A stretch of DNA of 53,896 bases, from NCBI GenBank assembly GCA_947173485.1, contig CAMWFH010000017.1, positions 1-53,896 of the forward strand. The letters are read 5' to 3'. The position numbers were made by a program, and so were the translations under genes. Of this stretch, positions 17,216 through 26,590 are shown in pieces. A model generated the notes under the pieces. The model was not told the origin of the DNA. It worked only from the letters and a program-made list of their open reading frames with translations, and made no database searches. The DNA comes from an uncultured Clostridia bacterium. GTDB taxonomy: Bacteria > Bacillota > Clostridia > Oscillospirales > Oscillospiraceae. Each line of letters opens with the position of its first letter. Within the stretch, counting starts at the first letter, position 1.

Positions 17216-18028
17216 GTGGTATGCTTGAAAGTATCTGTACATATAGATCAAAAGCGCCAGGAGGACCTGCGGCGTTTGAAGGATTTTCGATTGTTAGATG
17301 ATGATTTTTTTACGAAATGCTTTGAAGGAGACACAGCTTGCATCCAGTTCATATTGCAGATCATTCTGGGGAGATCGGATCTGGAGATCGTGGAGGTCCA
17401 TACGCAGGTGTTTGTAGAAAACCTGCTCGATCGCTCTGTACGGCTGGATATCCTAGCGGAGGACAGCACGGGACGAAGGATAAACATTGAGATCCAGCGG
17501 TCGGATAAGGGGGCAGGGAAAAAGCGGTCCCGGTACAACAGTAGTATGATGGATGTAGGCCTTTTGCGGAAAGGCGAATATTTCGATGCTTTGCCGGAGA
17601 CCTATGTCATATTCATCGCAGAACATGATGTGATGGCAAAGGGGCTGCCGGTCTACAGTATTGAAAGATGCGTTTTGGAAACAGGAGAAAAGTTTGGGGA
17701 TGGGTCACACATACTCTATGTGAATGGTTCCTATCGGGATGAAACACCCATTGGAAAACTGATGCACGATTTTTCTTGTACGGACCCGGCGGAGATGTTT
17801 TATCCTATACTGGCAGATCGGGTCAGATTTTTCAAAGAGAGTAAGGAGGGAGTTGCGATCATGTGCAAAGCGATGGAGGAGATGCGAGATCAAACGCTGC
17901 GGGAGGGGATGACAGAGGTCGCAAGAAAGTTGCTTTTGGATGGGACGCTCACACTTGAAAAGATCGCGGAGTGCGTGGGTCTTTCCCTGGACGATATAAA
18001 AAGGCTGAAAGGTGAGCAGGGCATTTGA
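17216..18028 (+). CDS. Rpn-family PD-(D/E)XK nuclease / transposase-like protein
   Basis: 270 residues, of the large Rpn/PD-(D/E)XK nuclease family transposase group. The opening LRRLKDFRLLDDDFFTKCF, then RLDILAEDSTGRRINIEIQRS, provides the D...ExQ/K nuclease core at about residues 76-95. RYNSSMMDVGLL and TYVIFI are other family blocks. The C-terminus has LRDQ-like repeats and a helix-turn-helix-like end. Base composition is lower in GC than the neighbours, suggesting acquisition. GTG 17216 is preceded by GGAGGGG. No terminal inverted repeats are seen, so it is not a complete insertion sequence. Related proteins promote recombination and some act in phage defence. Confidence 0.8.
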   Translation: MVCLKVSVHIDQKRQEDLRRLKDFRLLDDDFFTKCFEGDTACIQFILQIILGRSDLEIVEVHTQVFVENLLDRSVRLDILAEDSTGRRINIEIQRSDKGAGKKRSRYNSSMMDVGLLRKGEYFDALPETYVIFIAEHDVMAKGLPVYSIERCVLETGEKFGDGSHILYVNGSYRDETPIGKLMHDFSCTDPAEMFYPILADRVRFFKESKEGVAIMCKAMEEMRDQTLREGMTEVARKLLLDGTLTLEKIAECVGLSLDDIKRLKGEQGI

Positions 18029-18038
18029 GCGTTCATAC

Positions 18039-18066
18039 AGGGCTGGAGACGGTGGCCTCCAGCCCT
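18039..18066 (+). terminator. Terminator-like hairpin after the Rpn-like gene
   Basis: AGGGCTGGAG (18039-18048) pairs with CTCCAGCCCT (18057-18066), followed by TTCAAAT. Confidence 0.6.
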
Positions 18067-18083
18067 TTCAAATACTGTCCCTG

Positions 18084-18629
18084 TCAGTAAAGGACGCCGC
18101 CCAGGAGCGCCGCCAGCAGGATCAGGGCAATCGGGGGAAAGTCTGCCTTTTTCAGGCGTTTATAGACGAGGGCGGTCAGGACGAGCAGGAGAAGGATGCC
18201 GCAGGCGGTCCAGTCGATGCCGCCGCCCAGGCAGAGGGAGAGGGCCATCCAGACGCCGGTGGAGAGGATCACGCCCATCAGGCAGGGCTTGACGCCCTTT
18301 AGGACAGCCTGTACGAGCCTGCGCTTCAAAAGCTGCTGAAAGACGATCGTGACCGCCAGGAGGATGACGAAGGCGGGAAGGATCACGCCCAGGACCGCCA
18401 GCGCCGCGCCGGGCAGTCCGGCCTGGCGGAAGCCCACATAGGTGGCGGTGTTGACCATGATCGGGCCGGGGGTGGACTCGCTGAGGGCCACCAGGTTGGC
18501 GAACATGGCCTCATCGGCCCACTGCTCCTCCATGACCACGTCCCGGATCAGGGGGATCGCGCCGTAGGCGCCGCCGAAGGAGAACAGGCCGATCTTCAGA
18601 AAGGCCGCGAAGAGCCGCCAGTAGATCAT
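18084..18629 (-). CDS. Chromate transporter family, second half-size subunit
   Basis: 181 residues with about five or six membrane spans. KIGLFSFGGAYGAIPLIRDVV and ALSESTPGPIMVNTATYVGF are the ChrA signatures. It is half the length of fused ChrA proteins and overlaps the preceding half-gene by 4 bp, so the two halves should form a heterodimer. The family transports chromate or related oxyanions; in gut Clostridia the true substrate is unclear. Confidence 0.9.
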   Translation of the reverse strand: MIYWRLFAAFLKIGLFSFGGAYGAIPLIRDVVMEEQWADEAMFANLVALSESTPGPIMVNTATYVGFRQAGLPGAALAVLGVILPAFVILLAVTIVFQQLLKRRLVQAVLKGVKPCLMGVILSTGVWMALSLCLGGGIDWTACGILLLLVLTALVYKRLKKADFPPIALILLAALLGGVLY

Positions 18630-19195
18630 CCCTTGTCCCTCCTTCCATAAAACAGCAGGAAGCCCACAAGGCCGCCGGCCAGGATGACATAGATGGTAGA
18701 GAGATGGACCGCGGCGGCGCTGGCCGCCAGGGTGACCAGGAAGGCCAGGGCCGCCACGGCGGCCTGCCGGTACTTCTGGGCGGACCGCCCCCACATCTTG
18801 CGGAGCATCTTCACCGCCGCCTGGGTGATGAGCAGGGACACCGCCAGCCGGATGCCCCGGAAGGCGTTGGCGACGAAGGGGACGGCCAGCACATCCTCGA
18901 AGAAGCTGGAGAGGAAGCAGAGGAGCAGGAAAGATGGCAGGACGATGCCCACCGTGGCGGAGACAGCGCCGGCCATGCCGGCGACCTTATAGCCGGTGTA
19001 GGTGGCGCAGTTGATGGCGATGGGACCGGGGGTGGACTCGGCGATGACGGCCAGGTCCATCATCTCATCGGCGGTGATCCAGCGCTTCTTCTCCACGCAG
19101 GTGTGGTCCAGCAGGGAGAGCATGGCGTAGCCGCCGCCGAAGGTGAAGGCCCCCACCTCCATAAAGGTCAGGAACAGGTCAGTCGTTTTGCGCAA
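18626..19195 (-). CDS. Chromate transporter family, first half-size subunit
   Basis: 189 residues. It contains GAFTFGGGYAML (about residues 17-28), the segment VIAESTPGPIAINCATYTGY and several long hydrophobic helices, matching the ChrA half-domain. It is the first gene of a two-gene unit with the similar but not identical half downstream. The start is ATG 19195. Confidence 0.9.
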   Translation of the reverse strand: MRKTTDLFLTFMEVGAFTFGGGYAMLSLLDHTCVEKKRWITADEMMDLAVIAESTPGPIAINCATYTGYKVAGMAGAVSATVGIVLPSFLLLCFLSSFFEDVLAVPFVANAFRGIRLAVSLLITQAAVKMLRKMWGRSAQKYRQAAVAALAFLVTLAASAAAVHLSTIYVILAGGLVGFLLFYGRRDKG

Positions 19196-19272
19196 GGCGA
19201 TCCCTCCTCGATCAGTTCAGTCGCCTCCTATTATACCGCCTCCGATGCGCCTGCGCAAGCAGGATATACAGC

Positions 19273-19301
19273 TTGAAAAATAGCGCGGTCTGTGGTAGGA
19301 T
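19273..19301 (+). promoter_or_regulatory. Sigma-A promoter of the Sel1-repeat genes
   Basis: TTGAAA (19273-19278), a 17-bp spacer, TAGGAT (19296-19301). Its presence argues that translation starts at ATG 19357 and not at an in-frame TTG that coincides with the -35 box. Confidence 0.65.
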
Positions 19302-19356
19302 AGAGAGCAGAGCGAGACCAATAAGACAGAGATCGGAAAGGAAGTGCTTTTTTCCA

Positions 19357-22300
19357 ATGGCTGAGAACCAGAAGAACGAATGGCAGCCCAATGAGCAGGA
19401 CCAGGTCATGGTGTACATCAACCCCGAGGTCATGCAGACTCTGGCGGATATGTCGGCGAAGAAGCAGGCGGACTTCCAGGAGCTGTTCGACGCGGCCCAG
19501 GAGGGGGAGCCGGAGGCGGAGTACCGCCTTGCCCTGAGCTACTACCGTGGGGAGCACGGCGCGCCCCAGGACGACGAGAAGGCTTTCCAGTGGTTCACCA
19601 AGGCCGCCGCCGGGGACCATATCGCCGCCCAATACTATGTGGGCAGCTGCTATGCCCGAGGTACCGGCGTGGCAGAGGACTACGAGAAGGCTCTGGAGTA
19701 CTTTACGATGGCGGCGGACCAGGGGTACCTGCCGGCTGTCTGTGAGCTGGGCCTGTGCTATGAGCTGGGCCATGGCGTTGAGATGGACAAGGGGCGGGCG
19801 GCGGAGCTGTACCGGGAGGCCGCCGACCTGGACTATGCCCCGGCCCAGTGCAACCTGGGATTTTTCTACTACCGGGGCATCTATTTTGAGGAGGACAACG
19901 ACGAGGCTTTCGCCTGGTTCTCCAAGGCCGCGGCCCAGGACTACCCCCGCGCCCAGGTGCTGCTGGGGGAGTGCTATGAGAACGGCTACGGCGTGGAGCG
20001 GGACCCGGTGAAGGCCGTGGAGCTGTACACCGCCGCCCATGAGCAGGACTACCCAGAGGGGACCTGTGCCCTGGGCGTCTGCTACGACCATGGCGACGGG
20101 GTGGAGGAGGACTTCGAGAAGGCCGCCTCCCTCTATGCCCAGGCCGCCCGGCAGGGCTACGTCCGGGCCATCTACCAGCTGGGCCGGTGCTATGAGTACG
20201 GCCACGGCATCGAGCAGAGCGACGAGAAGGCGGAGGCGCAGTACCGCGAGGCCCACGAGAAGGACTATCCTCCGGGGACCTGCGCCCTGGGCCTGTGCTA
20301 TGAGACCGGCATGGGCGTAGAGATGGACAAGGAGCGGGCTGTGGAGCTCTACCGCGCCTCCGCCGACCGGGGGTACGCCCCGGCCCAGTGCAACCTGGCC
20401 TTCTGCTACTACCGGGGCATCGGCGTGAAGGAGGACGACGACCAGGCCTTCCACTGGTTCTCCCAGGCGGCAGAGCAGGGCTTCCCCCGGGCGCTCTATT
20501 TCCTGGGGGAGTGCTACGACCACGGCTACGGCACGGAAAAGGACATGGCCAAGGCGGTGGAGCTGTACAAGGCGTCCCATGAGCGGGGCTACGCCGGCGG
20601 CACCTGCTCCCTGGGCCTGTGCTACGAGCTGGGCGAGGGCGTGGAGATGGACAAGGCGAAGGCGGTGGAGCTCTACCGCCAGGCCGCCGAGGCCGGCGAT
20701 GTCCGGGCCCAGTGCAACTTGGGGTACTGCTACTACCAGGGCATCGGCACCGAGGAGGACGACGAGGAGGCCGCCCACTGGTTCGCCAAGGCCGCGGAGG
20801 AGCGCTATCCCAGGGCCATGCAGCTCCTGGGGGAGTGCTACGACCACGGCTACGGCGTGGAGCGGGATATCCAGCGGGCGGTGGAGCTGTATGAGGCCGC
20901 CGCGGAGCGGAAGTATCCCCCGGCCCTCTGCTCCCTGGGCCTGTGCTACGAGCTGGGCAAGGGCGTAGAGGTGGACAAGGACCAGGCGCGGGAGCTGTAC
21001 CGGGAGGCCGCCGAGCGGGGCGACGCCCGGGCCCAGTGCAACCTGGGCTACTTCTACTACCAGGGCATCAGCGTGGAGACCGATGACGCCGAGGCCTTCC
21101 GGTGGTTCTCCAAGTCCGCCGAGGACGGCTATCCCCGGGCCTACCAGCTGCTGGGGGAGTGCTATGAGAACGGCTACGGCACGGAGAAGGACGAGGCCCT
21201 GGCGGTGGAGTATTACACGAAGGCCCACGAGATGGGCTATGCCCCCGGCACCTGCAACCTGGGCGTCTGCTATGAGGCGGGCATCGGCGTGGAGGCGGAC
21301 CCGGTGCGGGCGGTGGCCCTCTACCGGCAGGCGGCGGAGCAGAACTTCCCCCGTGCCCAGTGCAACCTGGGCTACTGCTACTACCACGGTGTAGGCGTGG
21401 AGGAGAACAACGAGGAGGCCTTCCACTGGTTCTCCAAGGCCGCCGCCCAGGGCTTCCCCCGTGCCATGCACATGCTGGGGATCTGCTATGAGAACGGCCA
21501 CGGTGTGGAGGAGGATATAGCGGAGGCCGTGAAGCTCTACCAGGCCGCCCATGAGCAGGGCTATGTGCCCGCCACCTGCTCCCTGGGGGTCTGCTACGAG
21601 TTCGGCGACGGCGTGGAGATGGACAAGGCCAAGGCCGTGTCCCTCTACCGCCAGGCCGCCGAGCGGGGCTTCCCCCGGGCCCAGTGCAACCTGGGGTACT
21701 GCTACTACCAGGGCATCGGCGTCCAGGAGAACAACGAGGAGGCCGTCTACTGGTTCGAGAAGGCGGCCCGGCAGGGGATCGCCCGGGCGATCCATCTGCT
21801 GGGGGAGTGCTATGACAACGGCTACGGCGTGGAGCGGGACCTGGAGAAGGCGGCGGAGCTCTACCGCATGGCCCATGAGAAGGGCCACCTCCCGGCCACC
21901 TGCTCCCTGGGCCTGTGCTACGAGCTGGGCGAGGGCGTGGAACAGGACAAGTCCAAGGCTCTGGCCCTCTACCGCCAGGCGGCGGAGGGCGGCCTGTCCC
22001 GGGCCCAGTGCAACTTAGGGTTCTTCTACTATCGGGGCATCGCCGTGGAGGAGAACGATGAGGAGGCGGTGAAGTGGTTCACCAAGGCCGCCGCCCAGGG
22101 CTACGCCCGGGCCATGTTCTTCCTGGGAGAGTGCTACGAGAACGGCTACGGCGTGAAGCAGGACCAGGCCAGAGCAGTGGACTACTACCGCCAGGCCCAT
22201 GAGAAGGGCAATGCCAGCGGCACCTGCGCCCTGGGGTTGTGCTATGAGATGGGCGACGGCGTGGAGATGGACAAGGCCAAAGCGGCGGAGCTGTACCGCC

Positions 22301-22794
22301 AGGCGGCCAACCGGGGCAGCGCCCGTGCCCAGTGCAACCTCGGCTTCTTCTACTACTGCGGCATCGCCGTGGAGGAGAACAACGAAGAGGCGGTGCGCTG
22401 GTTCACCAGAGCGGCGGAGCAGGGCTATTCCAGGGCCATGTGCCTGCTGGGAGAGTGCTATGAAAACGGCTACGGCGTGGAAAAGGACGAGGCCCGTGCG
22501 GTGGAGCTGTATATCCGCGCCCATGAGGGGGGCTATCTCCAGGCCACCTGCGCCCTGGGGCTGTGCTATGAGTACGGCACCGGCGTGGAGGTTGATGTCG
22601 CCCGTGCGGTGGAGCTGTATGCCCAGGCGGCCAGCCGGGGCAACGCCAGGGGGCAGTATCTCCTGGGCAGCTGCTATGAGCGGGGCAGCGGCGTCAAGCG
22701 GGACAAGAAGAAGGCCAAGGAGCTCTACCAGCAGGCGGCAGCCAGGGGCTATAAGAAGGCCGAGGAGGCGCTGAAGAAGCTGCGGTTCATCTGA
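19357..22794 (+). CDS. Large Sel1-like (TPR-like) repeat protein
   Basis: 1145 residues, cytoplasmic (no signal peptide), built almost wholly of about 30 Sel1 repeats of 36 residues. Each has the pattern A..LG.CY..G.GVE.D..KA..WF..AA..G. Sel1 proteins form alpha-solenoids that act as scaffolds for protein contacts. The first 60 residues are non-repetitive (PEVMQTLADMSAKKQADF). Units come in groups of three with different signatures (see repeat entry). Acidic residues dominate. ATG 19357 was chosen because a promoter lies over the only upstream alternative. A second, frameshifted Sel1 gene follows after 11 bp. Partners are unknown. Confidence 0.92.
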   Translation: MAENQKNEWQPNEQDQVMVYINPEVMQTLADMSAKKQADFQELFDAAQEGEPEAEYRLALSYYRGEHGAPQDDEKAFQWFTKAAAGDHIAAQYYVGSCYARGTGVAEDYEKALEYFTMAADQGYLPAVCELGLCYELGHGVEMDKGRAAELYREAADLDYAPAQCNLGFFYYRGIYFEEDNDEAFAWFSKAAAQDYPRAQVLLGECYENGYGVERDPVKAVELYTAAHEQDYPEGTCALGVCYDHGDGVEEDFEKAASLYAQAARQGYVRAIYQLGRCYEYGHGIEQSDEKAEAQYREAHEKDYPPGTCALGLCYETGMGVEMDKERAVELYRASADRGYAPAQCNLAFCYYRGIGVKEDDDQAFHWFSQAAEQGFPRALYFLGECYDHGYGTEKDMAKAVELYKASHERGYAGGTCSLGLCYELGEGVEMDKAKAVELYRQAAEAGDVRAQCNLGYCYYQGIGTEEDDEEAAHWFAKAAEERYPRAMQLLGECYDHGYGVERDIQRAVELYEAAAERKYPPALCSLGLCYELGKGVEVDKDQARELYREAAERGDARAQCNLGYFYYQGISVETDDAEAFRWFSKSAEDGYPRAYQLLGECYENGYGTEKDEALAVEYYTKAHEMGYAPGTCNLGVCYEAGIGVEADPVRAVALYRQAAEQNFPRAQCNLGYCYYHGVGVEENNEEAFHWFSKAAAQGFPRAMHMLGICYENGHGVEEDIAEAVKLYQAAHEQGYVPATCSLGVCYEFGDGVEMDKAKAVSLYRQAAERGFPRAQCNLGYCYYQGIGVQENNEEAVYWFEKAARQGIARAIHLLGECYDNGYGVERDLEKAAELYRMAHEKGHLPATCSLGLCYELGEGVEQDKSKALALYRQAAEGGLSRAQCNLGFFYYRGIAVEENDEEAVKWFTKAAAQGYARAMFFLGECYENGYGVKQDQARAVDYYRQAHEKGNASGTCALGLCYEMGDGVEMDKAKAAELYRQAANRGSARAQCNLGFFYYCGIAVEENNEEAVRWFTRAAEQGYSRAMCLLGECYENGYGVEKDEARAVELYIRAHEGGYLQATCALGLCYEYGTGVEVDVARAVELYAQAASRGNARGQYLLGSCYERGSGVKRDKKKAKELYQQAAARGYKKAEEALKKLRFI
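19750..22740 (+). repeat. Higher-order 108-residue (324-bp) triplet repeat in the Sel1 gene
   Basis: Sel1 units alternate in a fixed order: type A with TC.LG(L/V)CYE.G.GVEMD, type B with AQCNLG(Y/F).YY.GI.VEE, type C with RA..LLGECYENGYG.E. The B-type block occurs eight times, most copies 324 bp apart (near 19850, 20390, 20710, 21035, 21355, 21680, 22005 and 22330). The first interval is longer because of extra units between about 20090 and 20300. Confidence 0.85.
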
Positions 22795-22805
22795 GGTGAG
22801 GACAT

Positions 22806-24207
22806 ATGGCGGAGAGTTTACAGCAGCTGACAGCTGCGGCTAAAAATGGAGATGCGGAAGCCCTGTGCGCTCTGGGCCTCCGCTATGAGACCGGCGACAG
22901 CGTGGAGATGGACCGGTCCAGAGCGGCCTCCCTTTACCGGGAGGCCGCCGAGGCCGGCCACGCCCAGTCCCAGTGCAATTTGGGGCACTGCTACTACCGG
23001 GGCATCGGTGTCAAGGCGAATGGCGAGAAGGCCGTCTACTGGTTCCAGAAAGCTGCCAAGCAGGGCTGGGCACGGGCCATCGGCCTGCTGGGGCTGTGCT
23101 ATGAGAAGGGCTTCGGCGTAGACCAGGACCAGGAGGAGGCCGCCTACTACTACCGGAAGGCCCACGAGGGGGGGCTATGTCCAGGCCACCTGCCTCCTGG
23201 GGCAGTGCTATGAGGCCGGCAGAGGCGTGGAGAGGGACAAAAGACGGGCAGCCGCCCTCTACCGGGAGGCTGCCGAAAAAGGCCTGGCCCAGGCCCAGTA
23301 CAGCTTAGGTTTTTTCTACTACCGCGGCATCGCCCTGGAGGAGGACGATAGGGAGGCCTTTCACTGGTTCACCAAGGCGGCGGACCAGGGCCATCCCCGG
23401 GCCATGTTCTTCCTAGGGGAGTGCTATGAGAAGGGCTATGGCGTGGTGGAGAACGGTCAGGAGGCGCTGCGCTGGTATACTAAGGCGGCGGACCGGGGCT
23501 ATACCAACGCCCAATACCGGCTGGGCGTCTGCTATCAGCATGGAAAAGGCGTGGAGAAAAACATGGTCCAGGCGGCGCGGTACTTCCGGGCTGCTGGTGA
23601 ACAGGGCCATCCTATGGCCATCTGCGATCTGGGCCTGTGCTATGAGCGGGGCAGCGGCGTGGAGGTGGACGAGGCGCGGGCGGCGGCGCTGTATCGAAAG
23701 GCTGCGGAGCTGGGCGATGCCGAGGCCCAGTGCAACCTGGGCGATGCCGAGGCCCAGTGCAACCTGGGCGTCTGCCTCCGCAATGCCATCGGCGTGGAGT
23801 ACGACGATGAAGAAGCGGTGAAGTGGTTTACCAAAGCGGTGGAGCAGGGGCACCGGCGGGCCTGTTTCTACCTGGGGGAGTGCTGGCAGATGGGTCTGGG
23901 TGTGGAGACGGACCCGGCCAAGGCAGAGAAGTACTACCGGAAGGCCGGGGACTATACAGACGCCATGTTTGCCCTGGCCCATCTTCTCACGCGGACAGAC
24001 GAGGACGAGGCAATCGAGCTGTTCTGCCAGGTGGTCAAGAAAGGGGAAATAAGAGGCGCCCGAGCCATCACCGCCCTAGGCAACTACTATGAACATGGCT
24101 ACTACGATTGGAAAAAGGACAAAAGGCGTGCCAAGGAGCTCTACCGGCTGGCTGCCGGGCTGGGAGACGAGAATGCCGCACAGCACTTGAAAAAGATGTG
24201 GTTCTAA
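22806..24207 (+). pseudogene. Second Sel1-repeat gene, frameshifted at a G7 run
   Basis: Reading starts at ATG 22806 (M-AESLQQLTAAAKNGDAEAL) and goes through Sel1 repeats to a stop at 23213. The Sel1 pattern then continues in another frame from about 23175 to 24207. The switch is at seven G residues (23168-23174). The equivalent site in the upstream gene (about 22526) has six G, and removing one G here restores a continuous protein of about 466 residues. It could be a real inactivation, phase variation by slippage, or a sequencing error. Translated separately, the downstream part could start at ATG 23227 (326 residues). It overlaps nothing and ends at a strong terminator. Confidence 0.8.
23710..23763 (+). 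repeat. 27-bp tandem duplication inside the second Sel1 gene
   Basis: Two identical 27-bp units (23710-23736 and 23737-23763) encode LGDAEAQCN twice in frame, lengthening one Sel1 unit from 36 to 45 residues. This indicates recent slippage. Confidence 0.9.
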
Positions 24208-24215
24208 ACGAGATA

Positions 24216-24255
24216 CGGCCCCCTGGATCTGCTCCAGGGGGCCGCGTTCTATTTT
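24216..24255. terminator. Terminator between the Sel1 genes and the histidine kinase (convergent)
   Basis: A 12-bp perfect stem CGGCCCCCTGGA (24216-24227) / TCCAGGGGGCCG (24233-24244) is followed by CGTTCTATTTTTG on plus. Confidence 0.88.
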
Positions 24256-24259
24256 TGGG

Positions 24260-26590
24260 TCAGGACAGGCTGTCCAGGGGCAGCGTCACCCGGACGGTGA
24301 AGAGGTCGCCATCGGTCTCCACCCGCAGGTCGCCGTTGCAGGCCTGGGTGAAGGACTGGGCGATGGACAGCCCCAGGCCGCTGCCGCCGTCGGTGCGGCT
24401 CTCGTCCCCCCGGACGAACCGGCCCGTGTAGTCCGTGCCGGGGCGCAGCTCGGCGGCGGAGGTGTTCTTCAGGGTCACCAGGGCCTGCCGCCCCTGGGTC
24501 ACCAGGGCGAGATAGACGCGGGTCCCCGGCAGGCTGTACTTCAATGCGTTGCCCAGCAAATTCTGGAACACCCGGTAGAGCCGGTCCCCGTCGGCGTAGA
24601 CCGGTACGGCATCCTCCGGCAGGGCGGTCCGCAGGGCCAGGCCGCTGTCCTCGACGGCCTGGCTCATATCCGCCAGGGTCTGCCGCAGCAGCTTGCCCAG
24701 GTCCAGATGCTTGGGCTTGATGGGCAGCTGGCCCGAGGCGGCTTTGCTGATGTCGAACACGTCCTGGACCATGGCCTTTAGCCGCGCCGCCTTCTCCTGG
24801 AGGATGTGGACATAGTCCGCCGCCTGGGGAGGCAGCTCCTCCTGGGCCAGGAGGTCGGCGTAGCTGATGATGGAGGTCAGGGGGGTCTTTAGGTCGTGGG
24901 ACACGTTGGTCACCAGCTCCACCTTCATCCGCTCGCTCTTCGTCTGCTGGTCCAGGGCGCTGTGGAGGCCCTGTTGGATGTGGTTCAGGTCGTCTACCGC
25001 CTGGCGCAGGTCGCTGTCCGTCTCCACTATCAGAGGATGTTCCAGGTCCCCGGACCGGACGGCGGCGATCTGGTCCGTCAGGGTCCCCAGGTCCGTCCAC
25101 ACCCGCTTCAGCCGCCAGAGGAACACCGTTGCGATGATCAGCAGCACCACCGCCGGCAGGCAGACCGTCCACGCTCCCGCCAGGGGCGCGCCGCCGGAAA
25201 AGCTGGCCGCGTACATCAGCAGGTTCAAATTGACCGCACCCAGGAGCAGCAGCGCCAGGGCCACCAGGCCCGACACCCGGCTCAGCCGCCGCTGGATGGG
25301 CTGTTTCAGCCCGGAGGCCGCCAGCATGGCGCAGATACCATTCTTCCAGGGCTTATAGTTGCGGCGGAGGTCGTTGACCAGGAGATACAGGCACCAGAAG
25401 GCCGTCAGCAGCCACCCCCTCTGCCGGAGGAGCTCTTGGACCTGTTCCCGGAGGTACCACCACTGTTCATCCATCACGGCCTCCGCCCATACCCCGTCGC
25501 CCCAGACGGTCACTGGCACCGCCTCGCCGACCCGGTCGGACACCGCCAGCAGGAGGGGGAGGAGGGGCACCAGCAGGAGCAGGACCTTAGGCTCGAACCA
25601 GAGCTTCCCGGTCAGGCGGGCCAGCTTGACGTCCGCGATCTGCTTGCCCCGCCAGAAGGAGAGGGCGCACAGCAGCACCAGCGCCAGGCCCACGCCCATC
25701 CAAATAAGACTCTGCTCATACTGCTCCCGGCTCTCCAGCAGGTTTTGCCGGAGGCGGTAGAGGTAGTTGGCCTCCCCGGAGACGCCCCCCTTGCCATAGG
25801 TCCCCTGGAGGAAGAGCTGGGGCTCGTCGATGGCGGCGATGGTCACCTTGACCCCCTTCAGGCTCTCGTCTACAGTGAAGTTCTGATAGCCCGGGACATA
25901 CCACTGATCCTCCCGTTCCGCATAATAGCCGTCGCCGTAGATGTCTATCTTTTCGCCGTTCTTGTAAACGTTCACCTTCACCCCATCGAAGTACAGCAGG
26001 AAGCTGTAGCCATCTGGCGGTCTGAGGTGGAAGAGGTCGGTGGTGTTGGAATACTTATCCACGCCCTCGATACGGTAGAGCAGATTCTGGTCCTCCTTCA
26101 TCCGCTCGTGGATCTTCTTGGCCTGGGAGCGCCAGTAGTCCTTCCGCTGGGCCTCCGTGGGCTGGGCCCCATCCGTGGACTGGGGCCCGCCTTCGGACTC
26201 GCCCCGCTTCACTGTGACGAAGCTCATAGGTCCATCCCCTGGGATGATACCGGCATCACCGTACCAGGCCACCCCCTCCTGCATCTCCAGGACGGAGTCC
26301 TGCCAGTCATACCCATAGTCCCCATACCAGTAGTCGTTCAGCGGCTGGGCCGCGCCCATGGACAGGAAGGTCCGCAGGCAGGAACAGATATAGTTGCGGA
26401 ATTGGGTCGTGTCCCGGTAGTCCTCCAGCAGGCTGTCGGACATCCAATGATTTCGATCGCGGTAGGCCTCGATCCAGAAGGCCCCTCCGCTGAGCAGCAG
26501 GCTCACCCCCAGGACGAAGGAGAGAAAGCCGATGGCCGTCCGCATACGGCCCGTGGTGTTTTTATTTGTGCGGTTCCATTTTATAGCCAA
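24260..26590 (-). CDS. Membrane sensor histidine kinase
   Basis: 776 residues. An N-terminal membrane span (about residues 17-37) is followed by an extracytoplasmic sensor region of about 220 residues, further membrane segments and a HAMP-like linker (LTDQIAAVRSGDLEHP). The phospho-acceptor block is NVSHDLKTPLTSIISYADLL (His near 563). The ATP domain has N-box NLLGNALKYS and G2 box GSGLGLSIA. It is probably translated from TTG 26590, overlapping the response regulator end by 29 bp; ATG 26545 is an alternative and neither has a strong ribosome binding site. It pairs with the regulator directly upstream. The signal is unknown; envelope stress is typical for this kinase type. Confidence 0.9.
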   Translation of the reverse strand: MAIKWNRTNKNTTGRMRTAIGFLSFVLGVSLLLSGGAFWIEAYRDRNHWMSDSLLEDYRDTTQFRNYICSCLRTFLSMGAAQPLNDYWYGDYGYDWQDSVLEMQEGVAWYGDAGIIPGDGPMSFVTVKRGESEGGPQSTDGAQPTEAQRKDYWRSQAKKIHERMKEDQNLLYRIEGVDKYSNTTDLFHLRPPDGYSFLLYFDGVKVNVYKNGEKIDIYGDGYYAEREDQWYVPGYQNFTVDESLKGVKVTIAAIDEPQLFLQGTYGKGGVSGEANYLYRLRQNLLESREQYEQSLIWMGVGLALVLLCALSFWRGKQIADVKLARLTGKLWFEPKVLLLLVPLLPLLLAVSDRVGEAVPVTVWGDGVWAEAVMDEQWWYLREQVQELLRQRGWLLTAFWCLYLLVNDLRRNYKPWKNGICAMLAASGLKQPIQRRLSRVSGLVALALLLLGAVNLNLLMYAASFSGGAPLAGAWTVCLPAVVLLIIATVFLWRLKRVWTDLGTLTDQIAAVRSGDLEHPLIVETDSDLRQAVDDLNHIQQGLHSALDQQTKSERMKVELVTNVSHDLKTPLTSIISYADLLAQEELPPQAADYVHILQEKAARLKAMVQDVFDISKAASGQLPIKPKHLDLGKLLRQTLADMSQAVEDSGLALRTALPEDAVPVYADGDRLYRVFQNLLGNALKYSLPGTRVYLALVTQGRQALVTLKNTSAAELRPGTDYTGRFVRGDESRTDGGSGLGLSIAQSFTQACNGDLRVETDGDLFTVRVTLPLDSLS

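Noticed and set aside
17216..18028. Complete insertion sequence
   Set aside because: No terminal inverted repeats or target-site duplications are seen around the Rpn-like gene.
19231..21888. Very long minus-strand open frame (885 codons) opposite the first Sel1 gene
   Set aside because: It follows from the regular codon bias of GC-rich repeats; the product is a Leu/Val/His-rich low-complexity repeat, there is no ribosome binding site, and the plus-strand Sel1 protein is clearly the real one.
19840..22340. Regular repeats considered as a CRISPR array
   Set aside because: The repeats are coding, 324 bp long, diverged and without unique spacers or nearby cas genes.
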